Under the pieces are notes generated by a model, which saw nothing but the letters and a program-made list of their open reading frames with translations, was not told where the DNA came from and searched no databases. The position numbers and the translations under genes were made by a program. DNA of 64,000 bases from Bacillota bacterium (GTDB lineage: Bacteria; Bacillota_I; Bacilli_A; RF39; UBA660). How positions within the stretch are numbered: the first letter of the stretch is position 1; every line of letters begins with the position of its first letter. The DNA is taken from positions 24,475 to 88,474 of the forward strand of contig SVAL01000007.1 of assembly GCA_015059405.1 (NCBI GenBank). Reading direction: 5' to 3'. Of this stretch, positions 35,233-42,747 are shown piece after piece.

Positions 35233-35467
35233 CTTTATCACCTATCTCAATATTTAAAATATCACCTTCTATTAGTATTTCTTTATTTAATAGTTTTTTT
35301 ACTGTTAAAGAGTTCCCTTTAATTATAATTCTTCCTAATGAACTTGATAAAGATATTCTATTTTCTGACATAGAGAAAAGCTCTATATAATTAACTATAT
35401 TGGCTTTATTTTTAGTTATATTTATTCTAAATTCATCATCTTTAATATAATTAACTATACCTCTCAT
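35225..35467 (-). CDS. yqfC: YqfC family protein (80 aa)
   Basis: Small beta-rich protein with N-Y-I-E-L-F-S-M-S, S-S-x-G-R-I-I-I-K-G and a C-terminal I-x-G-x-I-x-x-I-E, as in the YabP/YqfC family of sporulation proteins. Overlaps yqfD by 8 nt; order yqeY-yqfC-yqfD matches Bacillus. Confidence 0.85.
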   Translation of the reverse strand: MRGIVNYIKDDEFRINITKNKANIVNYIELFSMSENRISLSSSLGRIIIKGNSLTVKKLLNKEILIEGDILNIEIGDKDV

Positions 35468-35517
35468 AAAATCACCTAATTAATTATATTAATTTTTTAG
35501 TTCTATATAACAAAAAA

Positions 35518-35535
35518 AGAAGACATAAGTCTTCT
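35518..35535 (-). terminator. Terminator of yqeY
   Basis: AGAAGAC/GTCTTCT stem with 4-nt loop and a run of T on the minus strand. Confidence 0.8.
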
Positions 35536-35977
35536 ATGATAATTTATTTTTAATAATTTCACTAACTTGTTTCATATCAGTTTTACCTTTTAATAAAGGT
35601 GTAACTTCTCTCATGATTAATCCCATATCTTTTCCTGATGTTGGATTAATTTTTGCAAATGCTGCATCAATAATAGCATTTACTTCTTCGCTAGTTAATT
35701 GTTTTGGTAAGTAATCATTTAAAATTATTACTTCTTCTTTAGTTTTGTCTGCTAGATCTTGTCTTCCAGCTTTTTCAAATTCACTGATTGAATCGTTACG
35801 CATTTTAATTTGTTTACCAACACAATCAATTAATAATTCTTCATTTAATTCTTTTTTATTATTGATATGTTCTAGTTGCATAGCCCCTTTTACCATTCTT
35901 AATACAGTTAATCTTTCTTTATCTTGTGCTTTCATTGCTGTAATCATATCTTGATTAAATTTTTCTAATAAGTTCAT
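35534..35977 (-). CDS. yqeY: YqeY/GatB-tail domain protein (147 aa)
   Basis: Helical protein with the GatB/YqeY domain: L-L-E-K-F-N-Q-D-M...A-M-K-A-Q-D-K-E-R-L, Y-L-P-K-Q-L-T, and the C-terminal D-M-G-L-I-M-R-E-V. The domain occurs at the end of the GatB amidotransferase subunit; the stand-alone protein's role is unknown. Located directly downstream of rpsU, as in Bacillus. Confidence 0.92.
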   Translation of the reverse strand: MNLLEKFNQDMITAMKAQDKERLTVLRMVKGAMQLEHINNKKELNEELLIDCVGKQIKMRNDSISEFEKAGRQDLADKTKEEVIILNDYLPKQLTSEEVNAIIDAAFAKINPTSGKDMGLIMREVTPLLKGKTDMKQVSEIIKNKLS

Positions 35978-36023
35978 ATTTTCATCTCCTTAGCTTATTT
36001 TATCATAAAAAGAGTACAAAAAA

Positions 36024-36039
36024 AAGTGCTTGTGCACTT
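36024..36039 (-). terminator. Terminator after rpsU
   Basis: AAGTGC/GCACTT stem, 4-nt loop, then eight T on the minus strand, before the yqeY ATG. Confidence 0.8.
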
Positions 36040-36043
36040 AATT

Positions 36044-36244
36044 TTAATATCCTCTATTGTTTGCTCTATTTCTTTTTTGAGTGTTTTTGATACCAGCTTT
36101 CTTAGCTTCTCTTCTTCTAATTCCTGGTTTGTCATAACATTCTCTTTTACGACATTCAGAAGGGACTCCGTCTCTTGCTACTTTTTGTTTAAATCTTTTT
36201 AATGCTGCATCGATATTATTATCTTTAACAGGTGTTCTAATCAT
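36044..36244 (-). CDS. rpsU: 30S ribosomal protein S21 (66 aa)
   Basis: Small basic ribosomal protein: A-L-K-R-F-K-Q-K-V near the N-terminus and K-P-G-I-R-R-R-E-A-K-K-A toward the end. The ATG at 36244 has AAGGAGGGGAG just upstream; an ATG seven codons earlier is rejected. Strong promoter at 36277-36305. Confidence 0.96.
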   Translation of the reverse strand: MIRTPVKDNNIDAALKRFKQKVARDGVPSECRKRECYDKPGIRRREAKKAGIKNTQKRNRANNRGY

Positions 36245-36276
36245 ATTCTCCCCTCCTTCCGTCATTACTACAAAAG

Positions 36277-36305
36277 ATTATAGCATATTGTTATTTTTTG
36301 TACAA
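36277..36305 (-). promoter_or_regulatory. Promoter of rpsU
   Basis: TTGTAC (36300-36305), 17-nt spacer and TATAAT (36277-36282) with an extended TG-n upstream of the -10. Confidence 0.75.
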
Positions 36306-36376
36306 CAAAAATATCTATTTTTTTATCTTTTTTCGACGTTTTTATTTATTTTTTTTATTTTTTTGTCATTTTTTTA

Positions 36377-37195
36377 CTATTTTTCTGACAAAAACTTTTC
36401 ATTTATTTTTCTTGCATAACTGAAATTAGACATTCTAATACATTTAATCTTTTTATTTCTAACTATAGTAGTTATTTCTTCTACTTCATTATAAATATTA
36501 TTCTCACCATCAACAATTACTAATAAATTATCTGTGCCATCTATAGTTGGCTTAATAGTAATAGTTCTATTTTCTGGGATGATAATTGAATTTAGAATAT
36601 CACGATAACTTTTTGTATTAAGTGGTGCGATTGGAGTTATTTGTAGAGTATGCAAGTCATCATACACAATTGAGCCACCAAAACTTAAGTTATAAGCAGT
36701 TGATCCAATTGATGTTGATATTAATACTCCATCACCAATATATTTTTCTAATAATTCATTATCTATTTCAATATTTAATTTAGTTGTTTTTAGATTTTTA
36801 TCTCTTACTACAATTTCATTTAAAGAAAAGAATCTAGAAATATTACCATCTTTAGTTGTAATTTTAGTTTCTTGAACACCAATAGTTTGAACTGTAAAAT
36901 CATTATTATTTAGTCTTTCGATAAAGACATCGATATCATCTATTGATATTTCTTGAAGAAATCCAAGTGTACCTGCATTTACTCCAACATAATATGTTTC
37001 GCTATCAAAAACATTATTTTTTACCATTCTTAGAAATGAACCATCGCCACCAATAGCTAGAGCTAAATCATAGCGACTATCTTCTACAACTTCAAAATTT
37101 GCGAGTTCTAATCTTGTCTTTAATAATTCTTCTATTTCTTTACTTTTTTCGTTATTATTAGGAAAAAGTTTAATTTTATTTATTAATCGACCCAT
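36377..37195 (-). CDS. nadK: NAD kinase (272 aa)
   Basis: Makes NADP from NAD. G-G-D-G-S-F-L-R (about 50-57) is the diphosphate-binding motif; N-E-I-V-V-R, D-G-V-L-I-S-T-S-I-G-S-T-A-Y-N-L-S-F-G-G are intact. Its ATG overlaps the last base of the NrtR-like stop (TAATG), so the two are translationally coupled, which ties this gene to NAD regulation. Confidence 0.95.
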   Translation of the reverse strand: MGRLINKIKLFPNNNEKSKEIEELLKTRLELANFEVVEDSRYDLALAIGGDGSFLRMVKNNVFDSETYYVGVNAGTLGFLQEISIDDIDVFIERLNNNDFTVQTIGVQETKITTKDGNISRFFSLNEIVVRDKNLKTTKLNIEIDNELLEKYIGDGVLISTSIGSTAYNLSFGGSIVYDDLHTLQITPIAPLNTKSYRDILNSIIIPENRTITIKPTIDGTDNLLVIVDGENNIYNEVEEITTIVRNKKIKCIRMSNFSYARKINEKFLSEK

Positions 37196-38022
37196 TATTT
37201 ATTCTTCTTATACTTAAATAATTTTGATGGTCTATGTCCACCATCTACTCTTGTTTTATCTGTTTGTTCTACTTTTGATGCGATAATACGACGGAATGCT
37301 GGATCTAATAGTTTCTTTCCTAAAATAACTTCATATACTTGTTGTAATTCTCCTAAAGTAAAATATTCTGGCATTAAATTAAATGCAATATCAGTATATT
37401 CTAATTTATTTTTAATTCTTGATATACCACTTACAATTGTTAAAGGATGGTCAAATGCAATATGATCATTTTTTTCAATTGTATATTTATATCTATCTGT
37501 TGTTTGTTCTTTTAAGGTCTTTTTAACGATAATATCAAAGTTTTCTTCACCATTATCTAAATTAACTTTAATTCTATTTTCATCTTCATCTACTTCCATA
37601 TTAAACCAAGAAGCATTTTCATATAAAGTATCATCAAGTCTATTTTTATCTACTAAAGCAACGTAAGAAATACTAATAATTCTCATTCTTGGATCTCTTT
37701 TAACATCATCGAATGTATATAATTGCTCTAAATAAATATTATGTAAATTGGTTTCACGAGCTAATACTCTTTTAGCAGCTTCTTCACTAGTTTCATCTAT
37801 TCCTATAAATCCACCTGGTAAACACCATTTATTTTTGAATGGAAACTGATCTCTTTTAACTAATAAAACACTAAAATGCTTGTTATTTAACTTACGATAA
37901 TTTTCTTGTTTTGATGATGCAACACTAAATATTAAGATATCTGTTGTTGCGGATAATTTTTCAAATTGACTAGAATCGTAATTTTTTAAAAATTCTTCTT
38001 CTGTTTTATATTCTTTTTCCAT
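37195..38022 (-). CDS. nrtR: NrtR-like Nudix-family transcription regulator of NAD metabolism (275 aa)
   Basis: An N-terminal Nudix domain (about 45-165) is joined to a winged-helix C-domain (about 185-270) with F-T-L-G-E-L-Q-Q-V-Y-E-V-I-L-G-K, D-x-A-F-R-R and a final G-H-R-P-S-K-L-F, the NrtR arrangement. NrtR proteins repress NAD genes and sense ADP-ribose or related ligands. The Nudix box is damaged (R-V-L-A-R-E-T-N-L instead of R-E-U-x-E-E-x-G-U), so hydrolysis is unlikely. It is coupled to nadK. The ATG at 38022 follows AGAGGTG. Confidence 0.82.
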   Translation of the reverse strand: MEKEYKTEEEFLKNYDSSQFEKLSATTDILIFSVASSKQENYRKLNNKHFSVLLVKRDQFPFKNKWCLPGGFIGIDETSEEAAKRVLARETNLHNIYLEQLYTFDDVKRDPRMRIISISYVALVDKNRLDDTLYENASWFNMEVDEDENRIKVNLDNGEENFDIIVKKTLKEQTTDRYKYTIEKNDHIAFDHPLTIVSGISRIKNKLEYTDIAFNLMPEYFTLGELQQVYEVILGKKLLDPAFRRIIASKVEQTDKTRVDGGHRPSKLFKYKKNK

Positions 38023-38050
38023 AATTACACCTCTTCTTATTAACAAATTG

Positions 38051-38079
38051 ATTATAACATATAAGCTATTTTTTGTAAA
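38051..38079 (-). promoter_or_regulatory. Promoter of nrtR-nadK, with a possible operator half-site downstream
   Basis: TTTACA (38074-38079), 17-nt spacer, TATAAT (38051-38056). A GTTAATAA (minus strand, 38038-38045) downstream of the -10 matches one arm of the NAD-operon palindromes, suggesting weak autoregulation (inference). Confidence 0.65.
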
Positions 38080-38084
38080 TAAAA

Positions 38085-38101
38085 AACACTTTATAAGTGT
38101 T
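38085..38101 (-). terminator. Terminator of the GNAT gene
   Basis: AACACTT/AAGTGTT stem with 3-nt loop, then T-rich minus-strand sequence overlapping the gene end. Confidence 0.7.
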
Positions 38102-38657
38102 TTCTTTTTTGTTTTATACTTTCTTGTTTTTTATTTAATAAATCTACTTGGTATTTGTTATAAGTTATTAAGTTATCATGTTCTCTTATTAATACTCCAC
38201 CAAATTTTTCTATTGTTCTAATTGATGGCAAATTATATGGGTATGCGGTTATTATAGGTTTAATTAGTCCTCTTTGTATCATTTCATCTTCCAATAGTTC
38301 AAGTGCTTTTAAAGCAAAATTACAACCTTGATATTGCCTTTTTATTTCATAACCTATATTCCCAAATTTATCATCACATTCTTTATATGTTACTCTAATA
38401 TGACCTATTTCGTTTATATCTTCGTGTAGAGTTAAATGATAAATATAATGACTAAAGCCTTTATTTTCAACATAAATGTCTAACTCATCTGTTGATACTA
38501 TTTTAGGCAAGCTTAATAATTTATACATTTCCGATAATTTATTCTTTTTTCGACATAGTTCATTATATCTTTCTGGATTATCTGCGACATATAAGAAATT
38601 AGCTAGTTCTTCATCAGTTTTATCTAATTCTTTTTTTATATCTTCAAGTCTTAACAT
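38091..38657 (-). CDS. GNAT family N-acetyltransferase (188 aa)
   Basis: Residues 1-45 are helical and charged; the GNAT fold follows, with G-H-I-R-V, G-N-I-G-Y-E-I-K, the acetyl-CoA loop region Q-Y-Q-G-x-N-F-A-L-K-A-L, and N-L-P-S-I-R-T-I-E-K-F-G-G. Acceptor unknown. The ATG at 38657 has AAAGGGG then AGG upstream; the longer ATG frame is rejected. Confidence 0.82.
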   Translation of the reverse strand: MLRLEDIKKELDKTDEELANFLYVADNPERYNELCRKKNKLSEMYKLLSLPKIVSTDELDIYVENKGFSHYIYHLTLHEDINEIGHIRVTYKECDDKFGNIGYEIKRQYQGCNFALKALELLEDEMIQRGLIKPIITAYPYNLPSIRTIEKFGGVLIREHDNLITYNKYQVDLLNKKQESIKQKRKHL

Positions 38658-38700
38658 ACCTATTTCCCCTTTGAATGTGGTATATTTTAACACATTTATG

Positions 38701-39276
38701 TTATTTTGTCATCTTATTTAGTAAAATGTATAACTCATTCCAAGTATTTATTACATCAAATTCATCAAATACTCTTTTTTCATATTTAGATTTAAATAAA
38801 ATACATTTAATATTTTTATCAATTAATTTAAAACAATTACTAGGACGATCATCAATCATTACATCTATATTATTTTCTAAACATGCACTACTCTTATCGT
38901 TTGTTTCAGTTATAATTAATTTTGTATAATTAATTTCATTATCTTTTAAATTATTAGTAGTAGTTTCAAAAGCATTTGTATATTGTTTAGTACTACGATT
39001 AGAAATTAAATATATTTCATGTCCTTCATTTAATAATTTATCAATATAGTACTTAGCATTTTCTTTTGGTTTTAGATTTTTAGCTATCTTTTCCATATTA
39101 ATATGTAAGAATTCATCTATTTCTTCTTTACTCCAATCAAACATACCACTCATTAAATATAAATCTTTGTTTATTATTCCTTTATTTCTTTTATTTTTAT
39201 CTTCTTTTAAAAACTCTTCTAATAACACTTCATCTGTTTCTAAAATAACATTATCTATATCAATACCAATTCTCAT
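38701..39276 (-). CDS. HAD-superfamily 5'(3')-nucleotidase-like protein (191 aa)
   Basis: Begins with G-I-D-I-D-N-V, the HAD motif I D-x-D with nucleophile Asp, followed by L-I-S-N-R-S (motif II), K and M-I-D-D-R-P (motif IV). The architecture resembles NT5C-type deoxyribonucleotidases. Substrate not proven. The ATG at 39276 has TTGGTGA upstream; the longer frame would run across the divergent promoter region. Confidence 0.78.
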   Translation of the reverse strand: MRIGIDIDNVILETDEVLLEEFLKEDKNKRNKGIINKDLYLMSGMFDWSKEEIDEFLHINMEKIAKNLKPKENAKYYIDKLLNEGHEIYLISNRSTKQYTNAFETTTNNLKDNEINYTKLIITETNDKSSACLENNIDVMIDDRPSNCFKLIDKNIKCILFKSKYEKRVFDEFDVINTWNELYILLNKMTK

Positions 39277-39303
39277 AAAATCACCAAGATAATTATACCA
39301 TAT

Positions 39304-39333
39304 TTGACTTTTTAGGCAAAAATATGATATAAT
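39304..39333 (+). promoter_or_regulatory. Promoter of the PRTase-like gene
   Basis: TTGACT (39304-39309), 18-nt spacer, extended TG-A-TATAAT (39328-39333). A minus-strand TATAAT lies at about 39295-39300 for the divergent HAD gene. Confidence 0.75.
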
Positions 39334-39343
39334 ATGCGCACTT

Positions 39344-39350
39344 GGGGGGG
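39344..39350 (+). promoter_or_regulatory. Homopolymeric G7 ribosome-binding site
   Basis: The only Shine-Dalgarno candidate for the PRTase-like gene is a run of seven G, five bases before the ATG at 39356. Slippage in the run would alter the spacing or strength of translation initiation. Confidence 0.55.
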
Positions 39351-39355
39351 AATTT

Positions 39356-39835
39356 ATGGAAAACACTATGAAAAGTTTAGTTAATGAGTGTTTAATTCAA
39401 CATGAAGGCGGAGAAAGCTTCTTTGATGCGATTGATGAAAAACTTCGTGATGATAAAAAACTTATTAATTTAATGATTGATAAAGTGAAAGATAATGAAA
39501 AATTTGATTATATAATTGTTAGTGGTAAATTTGGTAGTGTTTTTTATGAATATGCTTCTAATTACCAAGACGATTTAAAAGAAAAAATAATTGTAGTTAA
39601 TGGAGGATTAAGAAAAGATAATGTTATTACTTCTTTTTGGGAGAATTTTAATATCCAAAATAAGAGGATAGTATTTATCGATGATAGTTATTACTTAGGT
39701 AGAACTAGAAATAAGATTAAAGAAGCTATAGAAGAAAATCATGGTAGTCTTATTTGTACATATGTATTCTATGATGGTAGTAAAGAAAAAGATAATACTG
39801 TTCATAGTTTTTATAGATATTATGATTTTCATTAA
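39356..39835 (+). CDS. Phosphoribosyltransferase-like protein (159 aa)
   Basis: A central K-R-I-V-F-I-D-D-S-Y-Y-L-G-R-T resembles the PRPP-binding loop of type I phosphoribosyltransferases (two acidic residues then a small/Thr loop), preceded by a strand-helix region with I-V-S-G-K-F-G-S. Substrate unknown; the fold assignment is moderate. Plus strand, between the HAD gene and the phase-variable lipoprotein gene. Confidence 0.6.
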   Translation: MENTMKSLVNECLIQHEGGESFFDAIDEKLRDDKKLINLMIDKVKDNEKFDYIIVSGKFGSVFYEYASNYQDDLKEKIIVVNGGLRKDNVITSFWENFNIQNKRIVFIDDSYYLGRTRNKIKEAIEENHGSLICTYVFYDGSKEKDNTVHSFYRYYDFH

Positions 39836-39842
39836 AATAAAT

Positions 39843-39871
39843 AAAAAGCGATTAAATAAATCGCTTTTTTT
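39843..39871. terminator. Bidirectional terminator between PRTase-like and lipoprotein genes
   Basis: An 11-bp stem AAAAAGCGATT/AATCGCTTTTT with a 5-nt loop between converging genes. Confidence 0.85.
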
Positions 39872-40403
39872 ATTTTATAATTTCAATAGTGGATTTGCTT
39901 GTCCCCCATTTACATGAAGTTATTTTTCCGTCCCAATTAGCAATTGTTAAAAATTTACCATATTTATCATCTCTAAAATTTGAAATGATAGAAGTTACTT
40001 TTACTTTATCTCCTTTATTTAGTGTTGTTACATCATAATCACTTTCTTTTAGTCCGAAGAATACTTTGACATCATTATTTTCTTCAAAGTGAATTGAAAT
40101 GTTGCTTGGCGCATTTGCATAACATCCTCCTAAATTAATACTACTTCCTGTTTGTATTTTTTCAATTACACCTTCATAAGTTGCTTTTGCTCCTAAATAT
40201 AGTTTTTCAAATTTCGCTTGATTGTTGCTATAAACTTCTGACAATTCTTTTAATGTTAACTTTTCTGTTTTTCCTTCATTATTAACTATCGTAATTATTG
40301 TTTCTTCATTCTTTTTATCATTTGAAATTTCTTTATTGTCTTTACATCCAGTTAATCCAAATATTAATAAAATCATTATAGTTCCTAAAAAAATTCTTTT
40401 CAT
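39870..40403 (-). CDS. Lipoprotein with OB-fold (tRNA_anti-like) domain under a poly-G promoter (177 aa)
   Basis: Signal peptide with lipobox L-T-G-C (Cys about 20), so it should be lipid-anchored outside the membrane. After a Lys/Asn-rich linker, residues about 45-175 look like the OB-fold domain found in secreted bacterial proteins (A-T-Y-E-G-V-I-E-K-I then K-G-D-K-V-K-V-T-S-I-I). Ligand unknown. Its promoter is nearly identical to that of the prepilin genes, suggesting common on/off control of surface proteins. Confidence 0.75.
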   Translation of the reverse strand: MKRIFLGTIMILLIFGLTGCKDNKEISNDKKNEETIITIVNNEGKTEKLTLKELSEVYSNNQAKFEKLYLGAKATYEGVIEKIQTGSSINLGGCYANAPSNISIHFEENNDVKVFFGLKESDYDVTTLNKGDKVKVTSIISNFRDDKYGKFLTIANWDGKITSCKWGTSKSTIEIIK

Positions 40404-40426
40404 GTAAATCTCCTCTTTCTATTTAA

Positions 40427-40466
40427 ATCTTACCCCCCCCCGGTCTTTTGTCAAGGTTTTACATTT
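40427..40466 (-). promoter_or_regulatory. Poly-G spacer promoter of the lipoprotein gene (putative phase-variable)
   Basis: TTGACA (40449-40454), 16-nt spacer ending in nine G (40433-40441), TAAGAT (40427-40432), with AATGTAAAACC upstream. Core sequence is the same as at prepilin 1. Confidence 0.85.
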
Positions 40467-40491
40467 TTTATTTTTTCTTTACAAATAAAAA

Positions 40492-40509
40492 AGAAGAGAT
40501 AACTCTTCT
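40492..40509 (-). terminator. Terminator of the nine-gene NAD salvage operon
   Basis: AGAAGAG/CTCTTCT stem, 4-nt loop and T-rich tail overlapping the pncC stop. Confidence 0.85.
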
Positions 40510-40972
40510 ATATTATTTTAACTAATTCTTCTTTTATTTTATCTATTACTAATTCTTTATTTTCTTTTCTAGATCCTTTTGTTGCTTCTACTTTGTAATT
40601 ATAGTATTTATCATTATCTTTATCATAGATTGTTATAAATACTACATTATCTTCACCATATGGATTATTTATATCTACTCTATTAAGTTTTCCTGTAATA
40701 CCTACTCCTATATTACTATTTGCGAAGTTTGATATATTTTTTGCCATTTCTATAGCTGTTTCCATACTATAGACACTATATTTATCAATTATCTTTTCAT
40801 CTACACCCATTTTAATTTTATATTCATTTGAGTAAGTTACAGCACTATATCTTAATACCTCACTTGCTCCTTCAATATTAGTAATAGCATTAGCTACTCC
40901 TCCACCAGTACAAGATTCCATTGTAGATATAGTTTTATTTTTTTCTTTTAATAAATCAATTATTTGTTTCAT
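40508..40972 (-). CDS. pncC: CinA C-terminal family, NMN amidase PncC-like (154 aa)
   Basis: Stand-alone CinA C-terminal domain with E-S-C-T-G-G (about 19-24), Y-S-N-E-Y-K, and G-V-G-I-T-G. Characterised members deamidate nicotinamide mononucleotide to nicotinate mononucleotide, feeding NadD and NadE. Final gene of the operon, overlapping the glycohydrolase gene by 17 nt. Its place in an NAD operon supports the enzymatic call over competence. Confidence 0.88.
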   Translation of the reverse strand: MKQIIDLLKEKNKTISTMESCTGGGVANAITNIEGASEVLRYSAVTYSNEYKIKMGVDEKIIDKYSVYSMETAIEMAKNISNFANSNIGVGITGKLNRVDINNPYGEDNVVFITIYDKDNDKYYNYKVEATKGSRKENKELVIDKIKEELVKII

Positions 40973-41819
40973 TTTTTACCCTCACTTTTTCTTTTTTATA
41001 ATATCTATCCTTTAATAAATCATACATATAATCTTTTAGATATGGTTTTGCTTTTTCTTTTATATCTTTAGGTATTCCATAATAACTTTCTGAGATAGAT
41101 CCAACTATTGCGGCAATTGTATCAGTATCTCCTCCAATAGAAATTGCTTTTCTAATTGAATCTTCAAAACTATTTGATACTAAAAAAATATATAGTGCTT
41201 GTGGTACTGAGTTAGATGCTTTTGATGAAAATGTGTAATTTCTTTGTAAATCTTCTAAATTATAATTTAGTTGATAATAGTTTTTTTGAATATAATCTTT
41301 CAATTCTTCTTTAGTCATTCCGTTTCTTATAAGAAATATACTTACAGCAACTGCTTCTGCGGCTTTAATTGATTCTTCATGATTATGAGATGGGATAGTT
41401 GCTTTTCTTGATTCTTCTTTTACTTCTTCTAAAGTATCAAATAAGTACCCTACTGGACTTATTCTCATTGCTGAACCATTTCCAAAACTATTTCCTTGTT
41501 TTTCATTTTCTAACCATTCTACAAATCCTTTACCAAAACGACTTCTTCCATATATATCTAGTCCTAAATTTATTTCTCTTAGACCATATTCCTTTAGACA
41601 TTTTTCATAGTCTTTTTTATTTATTATGGCATCATATATAGCACAAGTTAATATAGAATCATCTGTAACTGATGAGTTTTCTGTAAATAATGGAATAGTT
41701 TCATCTAGTATTTTAATTCTTTCTTCATAACTTCTATTTCTTTTATTATTTTTTCGTTCTAATATTTCTAAAACTTCATAGAATGATCCTGCGATATCAC
41801 CTATTATTGCACCAAGCAT
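40956..41819 (-). CDS. ADP-ribosylglycohydrolase family protein (287 aa)
   Basis: DraG/ARH-type all-helical hydrolase. Metal and ADP-ribose motifs are intact: G-D-I-A-G-S (about 7-12), V-T-D-D-S-I-L-T (about 51-58), G-N-G-S-A-M-R (about 113-119) and G-G-D-T-D-T-I-A (about 228-235). It could release ADP-ribose from proteins or cleave free ADP-ribose derivatives, returning material for PRPP or NAD. Located in the NAD operon between radical SAM and pncC genes. Confidence 0.92.
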   Translation of the reverse strand: MLGAIIGDIAGSFYEVLEILERKNNKRNRSYEERIKILDETIPLFTENSSVTDDSILTCAIYDAIINKKDYEKCLKEYGLREINLGLDIYGRSRFGKGFVEWLENEKQGNSFGNGSAMRISPVGYLFDTLEEVKEESRKATIPSHNHEESIKAAEAVAVSIFLIRNGMTKEELKDYIQKNYYQLNYNLEDLQRNYTFSSKASNSVPQALYIFLVSNSFEDSIRKAISIGGDTDTIAAIVGSISESYYGIPKDIKEKAKPYLKDYMYDLLKDRYYKKEKVRVKNETNN

Positions 41820-41829
41820 TATATCACCT

Positions 41830-42747
41830 CTATCTATTTATTCCTTTATATAATACTTTCCCTCCAAAACCAGCAGTTACTTTATTATCTGATGTATATA
41901 CTAATTGTGTTGTATAAGGACATTTACATTCTTTAACCATTCTAGCATAAAATTCAACTAGTTTAGCATTTTTTGATGAGTAAATTCCATCTATACATTC
42001 ACAATAAGTTGCGGCATAAAAACGATGCGCTAGTAAAAAATTTTCATCTAAATTATTAAAAATATCATTAAAATTTATAAAATGGCTTTCTGAATAATCA
42101 TTACATTTCATAAGAGATACAAAACCATTTTTATATACTCCTGTTTCTCCAACATAATCTAACATTTTCTTTATTTCTTCTAAATTACTAATATAATCTT
42201 TCATTACTAAAGTATTTATATTAATAATTTTTTTATTAGTAAGAGCATCTTGTAAAAACATTATATCTTCTGTAGTTGCGATAGTATCTGTTCCAAATAT
42301 TTCTATATTTTTCTTATCATCGTAATGGTGTCTTGATATATGGATGCTTTCTAGATTATTTGGGTCATCAAAACCAGCTATTTCTCTTAAATTTAATCCA
42401 TTTGTAGATATTTGTACTTGAATATTTTTATCAATACTCCAAATTAAATTTAATATATCATTTAATTTATCAGGATTAATCATTGGTTCTCCACCTGTTA
42501 ATCCGATACTATGTAAACGATTATTTTCTTTTAAATATCGAATTACAAAGTCTAAATGTTCTAAATCTAATTTACCAAAATCTTTACAATTACCATTAGC
42601 ACAAAACTTACAATCTGCATTGCAGGAATCAGTTACTTTTATATAAAGTCTTAAATTAGGTTCTACTTCCCATCTTGATTCTGGAGTTGGTCCACATAGT
42701 GAATCTTTTACTAAGACTTCTTGATTAAATAGTTCAATTGTTTTCAT
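41830..42747 (-). CDS. Radical SAM protein, putative peptide maturase (305 aa)
   Basis: Has the cluster motif C-N-A-D-C-K-F-C (about 32-39), then L-T-G-G-E-P (SAM binding) and S-T-N-G. A C-terminal region with further Cys (M-K-C-N, Y-C-E-C, E-C-K-C-P) may hold an auxiliary cluster, as in SPASM or related maturases. The ATG overlaps the stop of the preceding Cys-repeat gene (TAATG), so both are made together. Substrate unknown; the neighbour is the obvious candidate (inference). Confidence 0.82.
   Translation of the reverse strand: MKTIELFNQEVLVKDSLCGPTPESRWEVEPNLRLYIKVTDSCNADCKFCANGNCKDFGKLDLEHLDFVIRYLKENNRLHSIGLTGGEPMINPDKLNDILNLIWSIDKNIQVQISTNGLNLREIAGFDDPNNLESIHISRHHYDDKKNIEIFGTDTIATTEDIMFLQDALTNKKIININTLVMKDYISNLEEIKKMLDYVGETGVYKNGFVSLMKCNDYSESHFINFNDIFNNLDENFLLAHRFYAATYCECIDGIYSSKNAKLVEFYARMVKECKCPYTTQLVYTSDNKVTAGFGGKVLYKGINR

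Noticed and set aside
37195..38022. Plain Nudix hydrolase call for the 275-aa gene
   Set aside because: The Nudix box is damaged and a winged-helix C-domain is present, so a regulator fits better.
40956..41819. Alternative genetic code (TGA as Trp)
   Set aside because: TGA terminates this gene and the yqzL-like gene, and Trp is encoded by TGG throughout.
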